Assembly (NCBI GenBank): GCA_964567845.1 | Contig: CAZMOG010000080.1 | Coordinates: forward strand, 1-8,414 | Length of the DNA stretch: 8,414 nucleotides | Origin: RGIG9079 sp964567845 | Lineage (GTDB): Bacteria; Bacteroidota; Bacteroidia; Bacteroidales; Marinifilaceae | Direction of reading: 5' to 3' | Shown: in pieces, positions 5,715 to 8,414 of the stretch | Numbering within the stretch: the first letter of the stretch is position 1 | How the letters are laid out: every line of letters starts with the position of its first letter | Notes under the pieces: model-generated | Told to the model about the DNA's origin: nothing | The model's database searches: none | The model's input: only the letters and a program-made list of their open reading frames with translations | Translations under genes and position numbers: made by a program

Positions 5715-5739
5715 CGAAGTTACAAAAATGAAAGCAATT
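5715..5739 (-). promoter_or_regulatory. Candidate flavodoxin-gene promoter resembling the CRISPR repeat
   Basis: On the minus strand, TAACTTCG (complement of 5715-5722) is a one-mismatch -7 box 33 nt before the ATG. The 19 nt AATTGCTTTCATTTTTGTA (complement of 5721-5739) overlap its first two bases and are identical to CRISPR repeat copy 1. The -33 position has no clear TTTG, so promoter strength is uncertain. Confidence 0.5.
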
Positions 5740-5743
5740 TTAC

Positions 5744-5751
5744 TATTTTTG
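5744..5751 (+). promoter_or_regulatory. Candidate -7 box for the Nudix gene
   Basis: TATTTTTG matches TAnnTTTG exactly and lies 26 nt before the ATG. The -33 region has only GTTAC (5719-5723), a weak match. The gene also has a weak purine-rich AGAGG about 5 nt before its ATG, uncommon in this phylum. Confidence 0.4.
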
Positions 5752-5777
5752 TCATTGATAATCTTTAAGTAGAGGTT

Positions 5778-6329
5778 ATGAAAGATATTAAGAAGTGGGA
5801 AATTCTTGGAACAGAGTATTTGATTCAGCGTCCATGGCTTACTGCTCGTCGCGACCATGTTCGTTTACCGAGTGGAGTAGAGAATAGGGAGTATTACATT
5901 CTTGAATACCCTGAGTGGGTGAATGTTATAGCTGTGACAAAGGATGGTAAGTTTCTTATGGAGCGTCAATATCGTCATGGAATTCAAGATGTCCGCTATG
6001 AGTTATGTGCGGGAGTTTGTGAGGTGGGCGAGGACCCAATGGTTGCAGCTAAGCGCGAATTGCTTGAGGAGACCGGTTATGCCGGAGGTATATGGCGTAG
6101 TTTTATGACTATATCTGCTAATGCCGGTTCTATGACCAATTGGTCTCATACCTTTATTGCCGAAGGAGTGGAGCCTGTCAGTGCGCAAAATCTTGAGGCT
6201 ACCGAGGATATAACCATACACTTAATGTCCAAGCGTGAGGTTTATGAACTGCTAAAGGGTGGTCATTTTGCCCAAGCTCTTATGGTTGCACCGTTGTGGC
6301 GCTATTTTACAGAAAATGGGGTTGATTAG
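5778..6329 (+). CDS. Nudix hydrolase, ADP-ribose pyrophosphatase-like
   Basis: The 183-aa cytoplasmic protein hydrolyses a nucleoside diphosphate linked to another group; ADP-ribose or a related sugar nucleotide is the likely substrate. The Nudix box is complete at residues 79-101: Gly79, five residues, Glu85, seven residues, then RELLEETGY, matching GX5EX7REUXEEXGU and supplying the metal-binding glutamates. An N-terminal beta-rich part (residues 8-55) and YRHG at 65-68 before ELCAG fit the ADPRase subgroup, although the usual Pro before Ala-Gly is Cys77 here. The length is typical. The ATG at 5778 is well placed after a possible promoter. It diverges from the flavodoxin gene across under 100 nt. 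Substrate specificity is inferred, not shown. Confidence 0.92.
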   Translation: MKDIKKWEILGTEYLIQRPWLTARRDHVRLPSGVENREYYILEYPEWVNVIAVTKDGKFLMERQYRHGIQDVRYELCAGVCEVGEDPMVAAKRELLEETGYAGGIWRSFMTISANAGSMTNWSHTFIAEGVEPVSAQNLEATEDITIHLMSKREVYELLKGGHFAQALMVAPLWRYFTENGVD

Positions 6330-6349
6330 CTTTTTTTGAGTTCTATTAG

Positions 6350-6379
6350 TTTGATTTAGTTGTATATTTGCTAATTTTG
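6350..6379 (+). promoter_or_regulatory. Candidate promoter of the 116-aa gene and following operon
   Basis: TTTG at 6350-6353 and TAATTTTG at 6372-6379 are separated by 18 nt, one short of the common range. The -7 box is an exact TAnnTTTG. A second exact box, TATATTTG, lies at 6363-6370. The start of transcription would fall near 6386, about 17 nt before the ATG. No terminator hairpin is seen after the Nudix gene, so read-through is also possible. Confidence 0.5.
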
Positions 6380-6402
6380 TATCGGTAAGTAATTGTAATT
6401 TT

Positions 6403-6753
6403 ATGATAAATTTTAGTGAATTGATTGCGGAGTCGGACGAGGACTTGGAAAAAATATCGGCAGTATTGAGTGTGGGTTGTGGTAATGGTGATATGTTCGG
6501 TGTTCAATATGAGTTTAAGGATGACGATGATGATTGGAATAACGATTGTGTTCAAGCAATCGTAGATAAGGATGAGGCGCTGTTGCTGGCTAAAAATATC
6601 GGAGTTGCTGTTTCGAAATTGCCTGAGGTGTTTTGTGACAAGTTTGATCCCAATTCATCGGTATTGGTGCCGTCGGAAATTGAGGCAATTTTTAAGGATA
6701 TTCTGGATTTTATAAGTGATTCAGGGGCAAAGTACAAGCTGCGCTATTTGTAG
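6403..6753 (+). CDS. Small acidic protein of unknown function
   Basis: I do not recognise this 116-aa protein. It is strongly acidic, with a DDDDDW run at residues 45-50 and many Asp/Glu throughout, and has no signal peptide or membrane segment, so it is probably cytosolic. The N-terminal half (residues 15-55) has alternating hydrophobic residues typical of beta-strands. A helical stretch follows from about 60 to 70, and another at residues 90-108 (PSEIEAIFKDILDFISDSG). Three Cys (26, 54, 78) form no metal motif. Codon use resembles its neighbours. A good promoter lies upstream and the next gene begins 36 nt downstream, so it is probably a real gene and may be cotranscribed with the TlpA-like gene. 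No function can be assigned. Confidence 0.7.
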   Translation: MINFSELIAESDEDLEKISAVLSVGCGNGDMFGVQYEFKDDDDDWNNDCVQAIVDKDEALLLAKNIGVAVSKLPEVFCDKFDPNSSVLVPSEIEAIFKDILDFISDSGAKYKLRYL

Positions 6754-6789
6754 TACAGTAGGTGTAAACAATTAAACAATATAATAGGT

Positions 6790-7368
6790 ATGGAAAAGTT
6801 TTGGATAGTGACTCTGATGGTAATGGTAGCCATTGGATGTAAGGGTAAAGCGACTAATGCGGTTCAGGGTGAGGTATCGTCCGTAGAGCTACAAACAGAG
6901 CAGAAGGTTTACGAGAACGATTATATTGTTAAGGTGGGCGATATTGCTCCCGATTTTGAATTGACTATGGCCGATGGTTCTACATTCAAGTTGTCGGATC
7001 AGCGCGGAAAGTTGGTTATGTTGCAGTTCACTGCCAGTTGGTGTGGAATTTGTCGCCAGGAGATGCCTCATATTGAGAAGGATATTTGGCAAAAGCATAA
7101 GGATGATAAAGATTTTGTGTTGGTAGGTATTTGCAGAAGAGATTCGCTTGCTCAGGCACAGCAGTTGGTTCAAGGAACCGGTGTAACCTATCCAATGGTG
7201 CTTGATCCGGATTCTGAGGCCTTTACAAAGTATGCTACTGCCAAGGCGGGTGTTACCAGAAATGTTTTGGTGTCGCCCGAGGGTAAGATTCTAATGTTGA
7301 CACGCCTGTTTAAGCAGGATGAATTTAACCAATTGGTAAAGACAATAGATAGCCTTCTTATTGATTGA
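6790..7368 (+). CDS. TlpA/ResA-like thioredoxin-fold lipoprotein
   Basis: This 192-aa protein is an envelope thiol-disulfide oxidoreductase or redoxin. A short N-terminal signal ends in the lipobox AIGC with Cys17, so it should be a lipoprotein facing the periplasm. The redoxin domain covers about 48-190: DIAPDFEL (51-58), GSTFKLSDQRGKLVMLQF (63-80), the active site WCGIC (84-88, Cys85 and Cys88), and a C-terminal strand near VLVSPEGKI (159-167). The usual cis-Pro of the thioredoxin fold, expected in GxP before the last strands, is replaced by Thr in AGVTRNVL (153-160); this can alter substrate and redox properties. The glutaminase gene follows within 2 nt. Exact role (disulfide isomerase, cytochrome maturation or peroxide response) cannot be told. 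Confidence 0.9.
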   Translation: MEKFWIVTLMVMVAIGCKGKATNAVQGEVSSVELQTEQKVYENDYIVKVGDIAPDFELTMADGSTFKLSDQRGKLVMLQFTASWCGICRQEMPHIEKDIWQKHKDDKDFVLVGICRRDSLAQAQQLVQGTGVTYPMVLDPDSEAFTKYATAKAGVTRNVLVSPEGKILMLTRLFKQDEFNQLVKTIDSLLID

Positions 7369-7370
7369 TT

Positions 7371-8282
7371 ATGGATTATCGGTCAATATTAGATAAGATT
7401 TATGGGGAGATCCAGCCTTTCGCTCATATTGGCGAACAAGCAAGTTATATCCCTGCATTACAGCGAGTTAATCCTGATCAGTATGGGATGTGTCTGCAAA
7501 CGGTTGATGGACACTGCTATTCATGTAAACAGGCGGATACTCGTTTCTCTATTCAGAGTATTGCCAAGGTTTTTGCTTTGGCAATGGGGTTGTCTTTGCG
7601 TGGCGAGGGGTTGTGGACAAGAGTGGGCAAGGAGCCGTCGGGTACAGCCTTTAACTCGTTGGTGCAGCTTGAAATAGAGAAAGGCATTCCCCGTAATCCC
7701 TTTATCAATGCAGGAGCAATAGTTGTTGCCGATGTATTGATGACAGAGCTTCAGAATCCCGAGGAGGAGTTTTTAAGCTTTGTGCGTGAGTTGTGTGGTG
7801 ATAATACCGTTAATTATAATCATGAGGTTGCAAACTCCGAGCGCGAGGTGGGTTATTTGAATGCGGCCATTGCCAATCTTTTAAAATATCATGGTACAAT
7901 TAAGAGCGATATTGAGCCGCTTTTGATGTTCTATTTCAAGATGTGTTCGGTTGAAATGAGTTGTAGGGAGTTGGCAAAGGCATTTGTGGCATTTACAAAT
8001 CATAAGAAGTTCTCGTTTGCCGGATACAGTTTGTCTGCATCGCAAATTAAGCGTTTGAATGCAGTGATGCAGACTTGCGGTTTCTATGATGAAGCGGGCG
8101 AGTTTTCGTATCTGGTGGGATTGCCTGGCAAGAGTGGTGTTGGGGGTGGCATAGTGGCAATCTATCCAATGCGTTATTCGGTGGCAGTATGGAGTCCTCG
8201 CCTGAATTCAAAAGGAAACTCGGTTATGGGAATGAAGGCATTGGAGCTTTTGACAACTTATACCCAGGAATCAATCTTCTAA
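7371..8282 (+). CDS. glsA: Glutaminase (GlsA family)
   Basis: The 303-aa protein hydrolyses L-glutamine to glutamate and ammonia. It has the serine-hydrolase, beta-lactamase-like fold of the glutaminase family. The nucleophile motif is FSIQSIAKVF with Ser63 and Lys66 (SxxK). Other family blocks are NPFINAGAI (109-117), the Asn/Glu segment HEVANSEREVGYLNA (151-165) and the glycine-rich GKSGVGGGI (253-261). Length is near the usual 300-310 residues and there is no signal peptide, so it is cytosolic. The ATG at 7371 gives MDYRSILDKI; an in-frame TTG at 7365 would add two residues and overlap the preceding stop, but ATG is preferred. It is cotranscribed with the TlpA-like gene. In other bacteria such enzymes release ammonia to resist acid; that role here is inference. 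Confidence 0.95.
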   Translation: MDYRSILDKIYGEIQPFAHIGEQASYIPALQRVNPDQYGMCLQTVDGHCYSCKQADTRFSIQSIAKVFALAMGLSLRGEGLWTRVGKEPSGTAFNSLVQLEIEKGIPRNPFINAGAIVVADVLMTELQNPEEEFLSFVRELCGDNTVNYNHEVANSEREVGYLNAAIANLLKYHGTIKSDIEPLLMFYFKMCSVEMSCRELAKAFVAFTNHKKFSFAGYSLSASQIKRLNAVMQTCGFYDEAGEFSYLVGLPGKSGVGGGIVAIYPMRYSVAVWSPRLNSKGNSVMGMKALELLTTYTQESIF

Positions 8283-8414
8283 AATATTAAAAAAACCCAA
8301 TTATATACTTGAATGCACCAAACGGTAATAAAAGTATCTAATCTGTGTATAAATAAAATAAGGTAACGTTGCCAAAAGTGGTTGGTAGAAGTTAACATAA
8401 TTATTTAATAGAGA
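8283..8414. other. AT-rich intergenic sequence at right edge
   Basis: No gene is seen in these 132 nt. There is no clear terminator hairpin after the glutaminase stop. TATACTTG (near 8303) is a one-mismatch -7 box without a -33 partner, and GGTAACGTTGCC (8362-8373) is a near-palindrome with one mismatch. Confidence 0.5.

Noticed and set aside
5715..5777. Anti-repeat of a tracrRNA on the plus strand
   Set aside because: Plus-strand 5721-5739 is complementary to the repeat, but no hairpins or terminator follow before the Nudix ATG, and the match runs into a promoter-like box, so a promoter reading is better.
5682..5858. N-terminal extension of the flavodoxin-family reading frame by 59 codons
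   Set aside because: It would overlap the start of the divergent Nudix gene, consists of AT-rich intergenic sequence, and precedes the family's normal N-terminus (MAKKILVLSGSP).
7365..7370. TTG start for glutaminase two codons upstream of the ATG
   Set aside because: An ATG is available at 7371 and starts the protein at the usual place; the TTG overlaps the preceding stop codon. It remains possible but is less likely.
8362..8373. Near-palindrome GGTAACGTTGCC as an operator
   Set aside because: It has one mismatch, no recognised regulator and no downstream gene in view.

Overview
The window comes from a member of the Bacteroidales (Bacteroidota), probably gut-associated. The main evidence is promoters of the TTTG/TAnnTTTG type, AT-rich spacers, almost no Shine-Dalgarno sequences, and a protein set typical of gut Bacteroidales (Tat-type aldo/keto reductase with a ferredoxin tail, YitT, GlsA, TlpA lipoprotein). 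Genus was not resolved.

Layout. Positions 1-55 are the 5' part of a tRNA-Ser(UGA) on the minus strand, cut by the window edge. A divergent intergenic region leads into a two-gene operon (226-3083, +): a Tat-signal aldo/keto reductase with a C-terminal 2x[4Fe-4S] domain, then a membrane polyferredoxin that looks like a natural NapH-NapG fusion with an internal Tat motif. This operon ends at a 15-bp perfect hairpin shared with a convergent minus-strand operon (4648-3164): beta-carbonic anhydrase, then a YitT/DUF2179 membrane protein.

The stretch 4649-5141 has no gene but is rich in structure. It holds a short orphan CRISPR array with two 47-nt repeats, two 30-nt spacers and a truncated end repeat. 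The repeats match the type II-C architecture of Bacteroidota, and each contains a TAnnTTTG promoter motif. The array runs straight into a rho-independent terminator on the minus strand. No cas gene or tracrRNA is visible here. A long inverted repeat (5060-5118) closes the neighbouring flavodoxin-family gene (5681-5142, -).

That gene diverges from a Nudix hydrolase (5778-6329, +). The short region between them contains 19 nt identical to the core of the CRISPR repeat. The right end (6403-8282, +) holds an unknown acidic 116-aa protein, a TlpA-like thioredoxin-fold lipoprotein and a glutaminase, probably in one operon.

Working model (inference): the first operon passes electrons from the membrane to an extracytoplasmic reductase; carbonic anhydrase and glutaminase are pH/CO2/ammonia housekeeping; the flavodoxin, Nudix and TlpA genes are redox or nucleotide maintenance. 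The most notable items are the orphan array, its promoter-bearing repeats and their resemblance to a gene promoter, and the Tat-dependent reductase/polyferredoxin pair.
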